DNA of 64,000 nucleotides, taken from positions 1 to 64,000 of the forward strand of contig DISB01000013.1 in the NCBI GenBank assembly GCA_002421685.1, given 5' to 3'. The notes under the pieces were generated by a model. That model made no database searches. It was not told where the DNA came from and worked only from the letters and a program-made list of their open reading frames with translations. The translations under genes were made by a program, and so were the position numbers. Of this stretch, positions 16,560 through 25,031 are shown in pieces (positions within the stretch are counted from its first letter, which is position 1; the number at the start of each line of letters is the position of its first letter). Source of the stretch: Bacteroidetes bacterium UBA6221. Its GTDB lineage: Bacteria; Bacteroidota; Bacteroidia; Chitinophagales; Chitinophagaceae.

Positions 16560-16988
16560 ATGGAAGCATTATCAGATTTAAGCACGTTCGCAAAAATCCT
16601 TACCGACAAAGGATATAACGGGTATTTCCATACGCAGGGAGCGTATGCCGGAAAGCTGAAAGACAGCATCAGCGAATACCTCGAAAGCTGCCAAAAAGGT
16701 GCAGACAGTTTGCCTAAGCAGGACTTACTGCTGACAGGCTACCTACAATGGTCGGGCGATGACAAGCCCTGTGTAGAATGCAATATGTGGGTAAAATACC
16801 TGAATGGAAAATTCTCTCTTAGCCGAATGGAAATAGCCAAGAAAGACGGCTTTGGGCAATTACTCAAAAAAACGGAACTGGCAAACCTGTCCGTAATGTC
16901 CGCACCCAAATTAACGGAAGCGGTCGCACTGGTTAACGATGCGCCGAAGCAACAGGCGGGTAAAAGTCCTAAGCGTTTCAAGCTGTAA
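16560..16988 (+). CDS. Unknown 142-aa protein between traK and traL
   Basis: Soluble protein without a signal peptide or membrane segment. Visible phrases are DKGYNGYFHTQGAYAGKLKDSI and a central LTGYLQWSGDDKPCVECNMWVKYLNGKFSLSRMEI, a beta-rich stretch with a C-x2-C pair. The tail is Lys/Arg-rich. It is cotranscribed with the pore genes (12 bp after traK, 18 bp before traL). I do not recognise the family, and CTnDOT has no gene that I know of at this place. Confidence 0.75.
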   Translation: MEALSDLSTFAKILTDKGYNGYFHTQGAYAGKLKDSISEYLESCQKGADSLPKQDLLLTGYLQWSGDDKPCVECNMWVKYLNGKFSLSRMEIAKKDGFGQLLKKTELANLSVMSAPKLTEAVALVNDAPKQQAGKSPKRFKL

Positions 16989-17006
16989 CACAGAAATAGT
17001 AAGGCT

Positions 17007-17291
17007 ATGAAAAAATTAAGAGCAAATATGGACAGATACTTTGACAAGTTGGACGAACGTTGGCGGGCGTTGCCCTTGCGCAAACAGCACCGATATACGC
17101 TGTACTTCTTTGTGGGTTATCTGCTGCTTACCGTAGCGGTCATTGGCAAAGTGATGTACGATACCTCAAAGTCCGGTAACGGTATGGTCATAGAGCATAT
17201 CGAGAACCCTGTCCTTAAAAGTAAAAATCCTGCAAGGTTGCAGGATAGTGTATCAACAATTTTAAAAAATCAGATTTATGAAAGAAAATGA
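17007..17291 (+). CDS. traL: TraL, DUF3989 membrane protein
   Basis: A 94-aa bitopic protein with a charged head (DRYFDKLDERWRALPLRKQHR), a membrane segment at residues 30-51, and a short periplasmic tail. This is the TraL/DUF3989 layout. Its stop overlaps the start of traM by 14 bp, so translation of the two is probably coupled. The exact role in the pore is not known. Confidence 0.88.
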   Translation: MKKLRANMDRYFDKLDERWRALPLRKQHRYTLYFFVGYLLLTVAVIGKVMYDTSKSGNGMVIEHIENPVLKSKNPARLQDSVSTILKNQIYERK

Positions 17292-18618
17292 AAAAAGGGT
17301 CAGCTTTCTCGTTGAGGGAGAAGACCAAAACGGAGCATCAAATCTGCCGGATAATAAAAAGAGCAATAAGGATAAGCTCAAAAAGCCAATCATATTCCTT
17401 TTGATGGGCGTGGTATTTCTCGGCTGTATGTACCTCATATTTAAACCGTCGAAAGATAAAAAAGCGGTTGAAAATATCGGGTTGAACGATGCTGTACCGC
17501 AGGCTACCGGAGCAGGGATGCCCGATGATAAAAGCAAGGCGTATGAGCAGGAAATGCTCGAACGCAAAGAGCAGGAAAAGCGGAATGCGCTAACCACGCT
17601 TTCTGATTATTGGAATACTGAAGACAGTGCATCTGCTGACAATGAAGAAAACTTACCTGAAGAAGATGAAGAAAGCAACGGCTTTGGCGGTGGTGGCAGA
17701 AATTCGGGACGAAACGGAAATTCTGCATTGAACAGCTACCGTAATGCACAAAGCACACTGGGTTCATTTTATAATAATGACAATGCTGAAACAATGGAAC
17801 TCCGTAAGCAAGTGGACGAACTGAAAGCAAAGTTGTCGGAAAAAGATGTGCCACCTGTGGCCACCGTTGACGACCAACTCAAATTAATGGAGAAATCCTA
17901 TGAAATGGCAGCAAAGTATCTTCCCCAAAATGCCAATACCGGAAACGCTGCTCCTGCCATCGGTGCAACTCCTGCTGCTGCGGGTGCTAACCAAAAAGAG
18001 CAATTTGTATCGTTCACACCAACAAGAAAGAACATTGTATCAGCCTTGTACCGTGAACCGTCGGACAGTGCCTTTGCAGCCGATTGGAGCCAAACAAAAA
18101 ACAGGGGGTTCTATACCGCAGGTTCTACTGAAGAGGTGGTACAGCCTAAAAACAGTATCAAAGCCTGTGTACACGAAGCCCAAACGGTAGTTGGCGAAAC
18201 GGGTGTGCGTTTACGCCTGTTAGAGCCTGCCAAAACCCCGCAACGTACCATCCCCAAAGGAACAATTGTAACGGCTAATGCCAAATTTCAGAATGGCAGG
18301 TTACAATTAAAAGTTACTTCGGTAGAACTGGAGGGCAATATCATCCCGGTAGATATTACTATTTATGATTTGGACGGACAGCAAGGTTTATATGTTCCGT
18401 ATTCGCCTGAAAGAAATGCGGTTACGGACATTGTAGCCAATATGGGCAATGCCACAGGTTCGAGCTTCAGTATGAGTTCTACTCCTGGACAGCAAATTAC
18501 TTCTGACCTAAGTAAAAGTGCAGTGCAAGGTATTTCGGGCTATTTCGCTAAGAAAGTAAGAACGCCAAAGGTTGCACTCAAAGCAGGCTATCAGGTCTTT
18601 CTTGTATCTAAAAAATAA
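17278..18618 (+). CDS. traM: TraM, VirB10-like scaffold protein
   Basis: Cytoplasmic head, one membrane segment at residues 37-55, then a Glu/Asn/Gly-rich periplasmic linker and an Ala-rich stretch. A C-terminal beta domain (about 280-446) contains IPKGTIVTANAKF and ends AGYQVFLVSKK. VirB10 proteins span both membranes and transmit energy state from the ATPases to the outer-membrane pore. Length and ending match Bacteroidota TraM. It lies between traL (overlapping) and traN (24 bp downstream). Confidence 0.92.
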   Translation: MKENEKRVSFLVEGEDQNGASNLPDNKKSNKDKLKKPIIFLLMGVVFLGCMYLIFKPSKDKKAVENIGLNDAVPQATGAGMPDDKSKAYEQEMLERKEQEKRNALTTLSDYWNTEDSASADNEENLPEEDEESNGFGGGGRNSGRNGNSALNSYRNAQSTLGSFYNNDNAETMELRKQVDELKAKLSEKDVPPVATVDDQLKLMEKSYEMAAKYLPQNANTGNAAPAIGATPAAAGANQKEQFVSFTPTRKNIVSALYREPSDSAFAADWSQTKNRGFYTAGSTEEVVQPKNSIKACVHEAQTVVGETGVRLRLLEPAKTPQRTIPKGTIVTANAKFQNGRLQLKVTSVELEGNIIPVDITIYDLDGQQGLYVPYSPERNAVTDIVANMGNATGSSFSMSSTPGQQITSDLSKSAVQGISGYFAKKVRTPKVALKAGYQVFLVSKK

Positions 18619-18642
18619 TGTTGAACTCAAATAAATAAAACA

Positions 18643-19536
18643 ATGAAAAATCATTTAAAAACCTTTTGGGCTATTGCCCTTATACTCGGCTTTGCTGCAC
18701 AATCTAATGCACAGGACAGCATCAGAACACCACTTGCATTGGGCAAGATAGAGCCGTACCGTATGGAAGTTACCTACGATAAAACCTCGCACCTGATTTT
18801 CCCGACTGCCATTCGTTACGTGGATTTGGGCAGCGAATACCTTATTGCAGGGAAAGCCGAAGATGCGGAAAACGTGTTGCGTGTAAAAGCATCTGTAAGG
18901 GACTTTGAGCCGGAAACGAATTTTTCCGTTATTACGAATGACGGACGTTTTTATAGTTTCAACGTGTATTACAGTTCCTACCCGGAGGCAATGAGCTATG
19001 ACCTGCTCACGATGCAAAAAGCGGTGGATAAAGCCAAAGGTAACGATGTGCTTTTTGAAGAACTGGGCAACAATTCGCCGTCACTGGCAGGCTTGCTTTT
19101 GGAAACCATTTACAAGAAAGACAAACGCATTGTAAAGCATATCGGTGCTAAGAGTTTCGGCATTCAGTTTATCCTAAAAGGGATTTACATACATAACGGC
19201 AAATACTATTTCCATACTGAATTGAGAAACCGTGCCAATGTTCCTTTCGAGATTGATTTCATCAATTTCAAAGTAGTGGATAAAAAGGTAGCTAAACGCA
19301 CCGTAGTCCAGGAACGCCCTTTAACTCCTTTGAGAACTTACAAGCCATTGGACGGTATTTCCGGAAAATCGACCGAACAAAATGTGTTCCTGTTAGACCA
19401 GTTTACCATTGCCGATGATAAGGTACTGCTGATTGAGATTTTCGAGAAAAACGGTGGCAGGCATCAAACATTGCACGTCGAAAATTCCGATTTAATCAAA
19501 GCCCGTTTGATTGACGATATGCACCTGAAATTTTAA
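18643..19536 (+). CDS. traN: TraN, DUF4138 VirB9-like protein
   Basis: Signal peptide of about 24 residues ending QSNAQ, then a beta-rich periplasmic protein of about 270 residues. It carries KTSHLIFPTAIRYVDLGS near residue 46, a mark of Bacteroidota TraN (DUF4138). By position after the VirB10-like gene it should be the VirB9-type component of the outer-membrane core. No frame damage is visible. Confidence 0.92.
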   Translation: MKNHLKTFWAIALILGFAAQSNAQDSIRTPLALGKIEPYRMEVTYDKTSHLIFPTAIRYVDLGSEYLIAGKAEDAENVLRVKASVRDFEPETNFSVITNDGRFYSFNVYYSSYPEAMSYDLLTMQKAVDKAKGNDVLFEELGNNSPSLAGLLLETIYKKDKRIVKHIGAKSFGIQFILKGIYIHNGKYYFHTELRNRANVPFEIDFINFKVVDKKVAKRTVVQERPLTPLRTYKPLDGISGKSTEQNVFLLDQFTIADDKVLLIEIFEKNGGRHQTLHVENSDLIKARLIDDMHLKF

Positions 19537-19562
19537 TAACCCTTTAAAGCAATAGCAATTAT

Positions 19563-20123
19563 ATGAAAAAGTATATCTATACCGTGCTGTTTGTCCTGAT
19601 AGGCATCACGGCTGCACAGGCGCAAAGAATGCTGCCGAAGCAGAAAGGATTGGAAATAAGTGCAGGTGTATTGTCCGATGATAAGATTGGCAATGATTAC
19701 TACATCAGCGCAGCAATGACGGTAAACGGTAAGAATGGTAACTATCAGCTTTGGGCGTTGGAATATACCCACCAGTACCACGGGTATAAAGACCTCCGCA
19801 TACCGCAGGAAACCTATTCCGCAGAGGGCGGTTACAGCTTCTTTTTGTTGGGCGATGCCCGTAAGAACATCACGCTGAATTTCGCCGTAACAGGTGTGGT
19901 CGGTTACGAAACCATCAACCGGGGCGAAACAATGTTGTACGACGGTGCGAAGATATTGAGCGAAGATAATTTTATCTACGGTGCAGGCGGTCGCCTCACT
20001 TTTGAAACGTACCTGTCCGACCGTTTTGTATTAGTCCTGCAAGGGCGTACAAAAATCCTTTGGGGTACGGATTTACAACAGTTCCGACCGTCAGCAGGTG
20101 TGGGATTAAGGTTTAACTTTTAA
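19563..20123 (+). CDS. traO: TraO, outer-membrane beta-barrel conjugation protein
   Basis: Signal peptide over residues 1-20 ending AQAQ, then alternating beta strands with aromatic ends, finishing VGLRFNF with a C-terminal Phe as in outer-membrane barrels. Length (186 aa) and RMLPKQKGLEISAG after the signal fit TraO. It lies 26 bp after traN and 12 bp before traQ. The traP primase gene often found near here is absent. Confidence 0.88.
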   Translation: MKKYIYTVLFVLIGITAAQAQRMLPKQKGLEISAGVLSDDKIGNDYYISAAMTVNGKNGNYQLWALEYTHQYHGYKDLRIPQETYSAEGGYSFFLLGDARKNITLNFAVTGVVGYETINRGETMLYDGAKILSEDNFIYGAGGRLTFETYLSDRFVLVLQGRTKILWGTDLQQFRPSAGVGLRFNF

Positions 20124-20135
20124 AACGTAAAAACG

Positions 20136-20585
20136 ATGATAGCAATATTCAATAAATTCAGAACGGGGCTACTGCCACTATATGTATTCCTGACAATCCT
20201 CACAGCTTCGGTTACGTTGGTATCTTGCAGCAAAGATGATGACCTCGAAATACAGAACAATTTTCCTTTCGAGGTCAATGTAATGCCAGTGCCTAAAGAT
20301 GTTGCAAACGGGCAGACCGTAGAAATACGCATTACCATACAGCGTACAGGCAATTACAGCAATACGCAGTATTTCCTCCGTTACTTTCAATTTGACGGGC
20401 AGGAAACATTGCAATACTACAACGAACCGCCGTATCAGCCCAATGACCTGTACCAATTACCAACGGAGCAGTTCAGGCTGTACTACACTTCAACGTCTGC
20501 CGTTTCACAGTCTTTTGACGTTTGGATTTCGGACAGCTTCGGGAATGAAAAGCAGATAACTTTTCAGTTTAACAGCAGCGATTAA
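20136..20585 (+). CDS. traQ: TraQ, DUF3872 lipoprotein
   Basis: A 149-aa protein with a hydrophobic N-terminus and a lipobox LVSC, giving a lipidated Cys31 followed by SKDDD. Such an acidic sequence after Cys is common in Bacteroidota lipoproteins. A beta-rich DUF3872 domain with NFPFEVNVMPVPKDVANGQT near residue 42 completes it. It is the last gene of the mating-pore operon and is followed by a strong terminator. Confidence 0.88.
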   Translation: MIAIFNKFRTGLLPLYVFLTILTASVTLVSCSKDDDLEIQNNFPFEVNVMPVPKDVANGQTVEIRITIQRTGNYSNTQYFLRYFQFDGQETLQYYNEPPYQPNDLYQLPTEQFRLYYTSTSAVSQSFDVWISDSFGNEKQITFQFNSSD

Positions 20586-20606
20586 GAGCAGTATTTCAAT
20601 TCAAAA

Positions 20607-20640
20607 AAAAACGGCTTATCTGATTGGTAAGCCGTTTTTA
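20607..20640 (+). terminator. Intrinsic terminator of the tra operon
   Basis: AAACGGCTTA and TAAGCCGTTT form a perfect 10-bp stem with a 9-nt loop, followed by TTTA. It lies 22 bp after the traQ stop. Confidence 0.85.
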
Positions 20641-20733
20641 ATTTTCAGCCGGGCAGTGTATTTCAAAAGAAATAATTTCTTATCCTTGTAATCTATTTCA
20701 GTGTTGAGTAAGGTTTTATTTCCATAAACAATG

Positions 20734-20765
20734 AAAGAGGCTTGCCTTTTGGGGTAAGCCTCTTT
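20734..20765. terminator. Second hairpin between traQ and orf90
   Basis: AAAGAGGCTT and AAGCCTCTTT pair over 10 bp around a 12-nt loop with a GCC/GGG extension. The ends are A-rich and T-rich on the two strands, so it could work in either direction. No gene is seen between it and the tra terminator. Confidence 0.5.
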
Positions 20766-20844
20766 CGCATTTAATTCACATCGTTTACAGGCTGAAACAA
20801 ATATTTTTCGTAAATTCAAACAGTGGAAATAAAGTGTTTTTGTT

Positions 20845-21117
20845 ATGGTCGCATCATTGGTTATAGGTATCATATTTTTGGTTGCAGGCTTGGGACTTCG
20901 TTACTGGATTAACCGCAGGAAGTTTTACAGGCGCAGCCCTATGGGAGCAGAGGGTTTCTCATCTTATGAAAGTTCGGTTTTCATTAAATTGATTGAAAGG
21001 GTTGGTAAATGGATAGCTTACGCACTGATTATTTTCGGTCTGTTGTCACTGTGGGTTTATTCCCGTGAGAAAAAGGAAAAACAGCAGCCTGAAGTAAAAA
21101 CCGAACAATCTCGATAA
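20845..21117 (+). CDS. Small two-TM membrane protein of unknown function
   Basis: A 90-aa protein with hydrophobic segments at residues 3-20 and 53-71, separated by a basic loop (NRRKFYRRSP), and a Lys/Glu-rich tail. Similar short proteins in Bacteroidota elements are sometimes labelled as transporter permeases, but it is far too short for that and I see no transport motif. It is separated from the tra operon by two hairpins, so it is probably transcribed on its own. Confidence 0.65.
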   Translation: MVASLVIGIIFLVAGLGLRYWINRRKFYRRSPMGAEGFSSYESSVFIKLIERVGKWIAYALIIFGLLSLWVYSREKKEKQQPEVKTEQSR

Positions 21118-21187
21118 AAAAACTATTCGCTTTAACTACCTCCACAAGATTTGTGAGCTAACGCAATTAATTTTTATTTAACTTTGT

Positions 21188-21502
21188 ATGGTGAAGTTTA
21201 TATCTTTAATATTAGCCGCCTATGTATTGCTTTTATCAGCAGTACCGACTTTTATTGAGGATAAATGTATGCAGAAGCATACTACCGAACAAGGACAAAA
21301 CGGACAGGATGACCAAGATTGTAATAAGGGATGTTGCTCGCCTTTTTTTAGTTGCAACACCTGTACAGGATTTGTTTTAACTACTTTTCATTTCTCTATT
21401 GTCCATTCAGTAAAAGAACCGCAACGGAAGTTAGGAAATATGCTGACCCCACCTGTTTCTGATTTTCCATTTTCCATTTGGCGTCCCCCGCAACTTGCTT
21501 AA
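21188..21502 (+). CDS. DUF6660-like Cys-rich secreted protein
   Basis: A 104-aa protein with an N-terminal signal segment (residues 3-18) and a mature part rich in Cys and Asp/Gln: DCNKGCCSPFFSCNTCTGF. The paired Cys residues suggest metal binding or an exported sensor. I match it to the DUF6660 type of small proteins often encoded before TonB receptors and metal exporters. It stands 88 bp before such a receptor. A TAnnTTTG promoter motif (21179-21186) nearly touches the start codon, so the mRNA may have almost no leader. Confidence 0.65.
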   Translation: MVKFISLILAAYVLLLSAVPTFIEDKCMQKHTTEQGQNGQDDQDCNKGCCSPFFSCNTCTGFVLTTFHFSIVHSVKEPQRKLGNMLTPPVSDFPFSIWRPPQLA

Positions 21503-21590
21503 TGTATAATGCTTTCAGCACAAATTAATTAAAAAGCGATGTCTTTGCATCGCCATAGCTTATTTATATACATTAAGTATCATTTTTACA

Positions 21591-23762
21591 ATGAAAAAAA
21601 TACTCATTGTGTCATTTTTTATGGCACTCAACCTTTGTGTATATGCACAAAATACATTAAACATTGTTGTAAAAAACAGTGAAACAAAAGAACCCTTGAT
21701 TGGTGTAACAACATCTATAAAAGGCACCTCAATTGGAGGAACCTCGAACGAAAAAGGACAGATTATATTATCGAATATTCCTGATGGAATACAGGAGATA
21801 CATTTTAGCTACGTAGGCTTTGAAGAGTTTATTGAAAAAATAGAATTTCCACTAAAGGATACCAATGTTATTGAAATTCTGCTCAAAGAAAATTCAGAGG
21901 AATTAGAGGGTGTTGTAATTACATCTACCCGAAGTACAAGAAGCATACAAAATATTCCTACACGTATTGAGTTTATTGGAAGTGAGGAGTTGGGAGAAAA
22001 AGGGAATATGAAACCGGGAGATATTCGTATGCTTTTGGCAGAAAGTACAGGTATTCACGTACAAACTACGTCGCCCACAAGTGCCAATGCGAGTATCCGT
22101 ATTCAGGGACTTGACGGACGATATACACAAATCCTTAAAGACGGTTTTCCGATTTATTCGGGAGCTTCAAGTGGTTTGGGCTTATTACAAATTCCGCCAC
22201 TTGATTTAAAGCAGGTTGAAGTTATCAAAGGCTCAACTTCTACACTTTACGGAGGTGGAGCAATAGCAGGATTAGTCAACTTGATTTCCAAAACGCCAAC
22301 TGATGAAAGAGATTTACGCTTTCATATCAACGGAACATCAGGGAGAGGTTTAGACATTAATGGTTTTTATGGGCAAAAATTCAATAAAATTGGAACAACT
22401 ATTTTCGCTTCGCACAACAGAAACGGAGCTTATGACCCTGCAAAAATTGGTTTTTCCGCCATTCCAAAGTTTGAACGCTTCGTATTGAACCCTAAATTAT
22501 TTGTTTACTTCAATGATAAAACGAAACTGAATTTTGGCATCAATACAACCATAGAGAACCGTTTGGGCGGCGATATACTTTACATCAAGGGCAAAGGGGA
22601 TAATACGCATCAATATTTTGAAGAAAACAAAACACAACGCTATTCCACACAATTTGTTTTTGACCATTTAATTAATGAAAACAGTTCTTTTCAAATCAAA
22701 AACAGTGTAAGTTATTTTAACCGCAATACGGCTATTCCCACTTACGAGTTTGAGGGAACGCAAACAGCCACTTTTACGGAAGCTAATTATACTTACAGCA
22801 AAGAAAAGTCAGAATGGGTAACAGGCGTTAATATTTGGACGGACAATTTTAAAGAAAAGCAGATTACAGTATTTCCGTTAAGAGATTATAGGCAAACCAC
22901 ATTTGGGGCTTTCGTCCAAAATAATTTTAAAGCTACGGATTGGCTTCAATTGGAAGCAGGTTTAAGAACGGATTATGTTATAGATTATGGGGCTGTATTC
23001 TTGCCAAGAGTATCGGCGCTATTCCATATTGCAAACGGATTAACATCAAGGATTGGCGGCGGATTTGGATATAAAACACCCACTATCTTTACCGAAGAAA
23101 GCGAACGCTTACAATATCAAAACGTAATGCCAATTAACAATAAAACCAATAAACTGGAAAAAAGTTATGGTGGAAATGCAGATATAAATTACCGCACTAA
23201 TATTGGCGATGGTTGGTCATTCAGTATCAATCAATTATTCTTTTATACCTATTTGAATAATCCTCTATTACTTGAAAATCCATCAGCTAATCTCTATCAA
23301 TTTGTAAACTCTACTGGTTACATCCATACAAAAGGAACAGAAACCAATATCAAAATCGGTTACGATGATGTGAAATTATTTTTAGGGTACACTTATACAG
23401 ATGCACAGTTACACCAAAATGCAACAACTACCGAAAGCCCGTTAACCCCAAAACACCGTATTAACTCGGTTTTAATGTATGAAATCGAAGACAAATGGAA
23501 AGTTGGTTTAGAAGCCTACTATTTCAGCCCGCAAAAGCTGAACGATGGAACAACAGGAAAAGACTATTGGACTTGTGGATTTATGGCTGAAAAGATTTGG
23601 GAAAGGTTTTCGTTATATGTCAATTTTGAAAATTTCCTTGATACAAGGCAGACACGTTTTGGCAACATTTATACAGGTACAATTAGTAATCCTATATTTA
23701 AAGACATTTATGCACCATTGGACGGATTTGTCATTAATGGCGGAATAAAATTTAGACTTTAA
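21591..23762 (+). CDS. TonB-dependent outer-membrane receptor (ICE cargo)
   Basis: Signal peptide of about 20 residues (ending CVYAQ), then a carboxypeptidase-D-like regulatory domain (about 22-105), a plug (about 115-235, with VEVIKGSTSTLYGGGAIAG), and a beta-barrel ending in GGIKFRL. At 723 aa it is a single-partner receptor rather than a SusC homologue of about 1000 aa, and no SusD gene follows. It is probably for a metal complex or siderophore, given the CDF-type gene 4 bp downstream. Substrate is inferred only. Confidence 0.9.
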   Translation: MKKILIVSFFMALNLCVYAQNTLNIVVKNSETKEPLIGVTTSIKGTSIGGTSNEKGQIILSNIPDGIQEIHFSYVGFEEFIEKIEFPLKDTNVIEILLKENSEELEGVVITSTRSTRSIQNIPTRIEFIGSEELGEKGNMKPGDIRMLLAESTGIHVQTTSPTSANASIRIQGLDGRYTQILKDGFPIYSGASSGLGLLQIPPLDLKQVEVIKGSTSTLYGGGAIAGLVNLISKTPTDERDLRFHINGTSGRGLDINGFYGQKFNKIGTTIFASHNRNGAYDPAKIGFSAIPKFERFVLNPKLFVYFNDKTKLNFGINTTIENRLGGDILYIKGKGDNTHQYFEENKTQRYSTQFVFDHLINENSSFQIKNSVSYFNRNTAIPTYEFEGTQTATFTEANYTYSKEKSEWVTGVNIWTDNFKEKQITVFPLRDYRQTTFGAFVQNNFKATDWLQLEAGLRTDYVIDYGAVFLPRVSALFHIANGLTSRIGGGFGYKTPTIFTEESERLQYQNVMPINNKTNKLEKSYGGNADINYRTNIGDGWSFSINQLFFYTYLNNPLLLENPSANLYQFVNSTGYIHTKGTETNIKIGYDDVKLFLGYTYTDAQLHQNATTTESPLTPKHRINSVLMYEIEDKWKVGLEAYYFSPQKLNDGTTGKDYWTCGFMAEKIWERFSLYVNFENFLDTRQTRFGNIYTGTISNPIFKDIYAPLDGFVINGGIKFRL

Positions 23763-23766
23763 GAAG

Positions 23767-24561
23767 ATGAATAAAACCATATTCAATATAACTAAAATGG
23801 ATTGCCCAAGTGAGGAGCAATTAATCCGTATGAAATTGCAGGATTTCGATATGGTAAAGTCATTGGAATTTGATATTCCCAGTAGAAAACTAAATGTTTA
23901 CCATAGTGGAAAACCAGAGCCGATTTTTTCGGCTTTGGAAACATTAAACCTGAATACGTCATTGATTTCAACTGAAGAAAGCAATGCAGTTCTTGAAACA
24001 GATACAAGCAATGACCAACGGAAACTACTTTGGACTGTACTGATTATCAATTTCGTTTTCTTTGGATTGGAAATGTTGTTCGGTATTTTTTCCAATTCAA
24101 TGGGATTGATAGCAGACAGCTTGGATATGCTTGCAGACAGTATTGTTTACGCTTTGGCATTGTTTGCTGTTGGGGGTACGATTGCAAGAAAAAACAATAT
24201 CGCCAAATTTGCAGGTTACTTTCAAATTCTGTTAGCCGTTATCGGTTTTGTTGAAGTTATCAGACGTTTTATCGGAATAGAAGCGATGCCTGATTTCAAA
24301 ACAATGATTGTTGTTTCTGTTTTGGCGTTGATTGCAAACGTACTTTGTCTTTATCTATTACAAAAGAACAAAAGCAAAGAAGCCCATATGCAGGCTTCGA
24401 TGATTTTCACTTCCAACGATGTTATAATCAATTCGGGTGTTATCATTGCGGGATTATTGGTCAATTGGCTCAATTCGAGTTATCCGGATTTGATTATTGG
24501 GGCAATTGTATTCGTGATTGTGGCAAGAGGTGCATATAGAATACTGAAGTTGGCAAAATAA
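23767..24561 (+). CDS. HMA-CDF fusion: cation diffusion facilitator
   Basis: The first 75 residues look like a heavy-metal-associated domain, with MDCPSEE at 11-17 in place of the usual GMTCxxC. The rest is a six-helix CDF transporter, with ADSLDMLAD at 116-124 in the second helix and SNDVIINSG at 216-224 in the fifth, the two helices that form the metal site. The usual C-terminal cytoplasmic CDF domain is missing, so the N-terminal module may replace it as metal sensor. It is coupled to the TonB receptor (stop and start 4 bp apart). Direction is probably efflux, by family. Confidence 0.85.
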   Translation: MNKTIFNITKMDCPSEEQLIRMKLQDFDMVKSLEFDIPSRKLNVYHSGKPEPIFSALETLNLNTSLISTEESNAVLETDTSNDQRKLLWTVLIINFVFFGLEMLFGIFSNSMGLIADSLDMLADSIVYALALFAVGGTIARKNNIAKFAGYFQILLAVIGFVEVIRRFIGIEAMPDFKTMIVVSVLALIANVLCLYLLQKNKSKEAHMQASMIFTSNDVIINSGVIIAGLLVNWLNSSYPDLIIGAIVFVIVARGAYRILKLAK

Positions 24562-24577
24562 AATAGCAGCAAATCAT

Positions 24578-24602
24578 AGCCCCGAAATTCGGGGCTTTTT
24601 TT
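24578..24602 (+). terminator. Terminator of the metal cargo operon
   Basis: AGCCCCG-aaatt-CGGGGCT followed by a run of seven T. It lies 16 bp after the CDF stop. Confidence 0.9.
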
Positions 24603-24623
24603 GTACCAAATCTTACTACTAAC

Positions 24624-24673
24624 GCCAAACGCTGCCTTTCAAAGCCAAATCCTGCAACATTCTCCAACGCTGC
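24624..24673 (+). repeat. 20-bp iterons, copy E (upstream of the HTH pair)
   Basis: GCCAAACGCTGCC is followed after exactly 20 bp by GCCAAATCCTGC and 20 bp later by a shortened CCAACGCTGC. It is the longest copy of the element. It ends 46 bp before the first HTH gene and points toward it. Confidence 0.6.
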
Positions 24674-24719
24674 AATAAGCCTTTATAAATTCGACTTCCA
24701 CAGCAAAATTGAGCAAACT

Positions 24720-25031
24720 ATGGAAGTAATCACAATACAAAAGTCCGTACTGGAGGGAATGAAAAATGAGCTGAAAGCACTTTTGGAACTGACCGAAAAT
24801 GCTACGAAAAAATACACGCCAATTTTCAAAGAAGAAAAATGGCTCGATAACCAGGAAGTGTGTCTGATGATGAACATTACCAAGCGGACTTTGCAGACGT
24901 ATAAGGACAAAGGACTATTGCCCTATTCCCGACTGAACCGTAAGAATTATTATAAACGCTCGGATGTACAGGCTTTGCTCGAAGCCGGACAGCCGTACAA
25001 TACCGTTGAAAATGGATTTATTCGAGAATGA
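24720..25031 (+). CDS. HTH_17-type DNA-binding protein 1
   Basis: A helical N-terminal part (residues 1-40) precedes a MerR/excisionase-like winged HTH: WLDNQEVCLMMNITKRTLQTYKDKGLLPYSRLNRKNYYKRSDVQALL. This is the helix-turn-helix type 17 common in Bacteroidota mobile elements, where relatives serve as excisionases or regulators. It overlaps the next HTH gene by 20 bp, and the two proteins are clearly paralogous. Which one acts as Xis, if either, cannot be told from sequence. Confidence 0.85.
   Translation: MEVITIQKSVLEGMKNELKALLELTENATKKYTPIFKEEKWLDNQEVCLMMNITKRTLQTYKDKGLLPYSRLNRKNYYKRSDVQALLEAGQPYNTVENGFIRE

Noticed and set aside
21535..21554. GCGATG/CATCGC hairpin before the ICE TonB receptor
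   Set aside because: Only 6 bp, with a T-run solely on the minus strand, where no gene is present to need a terminator.
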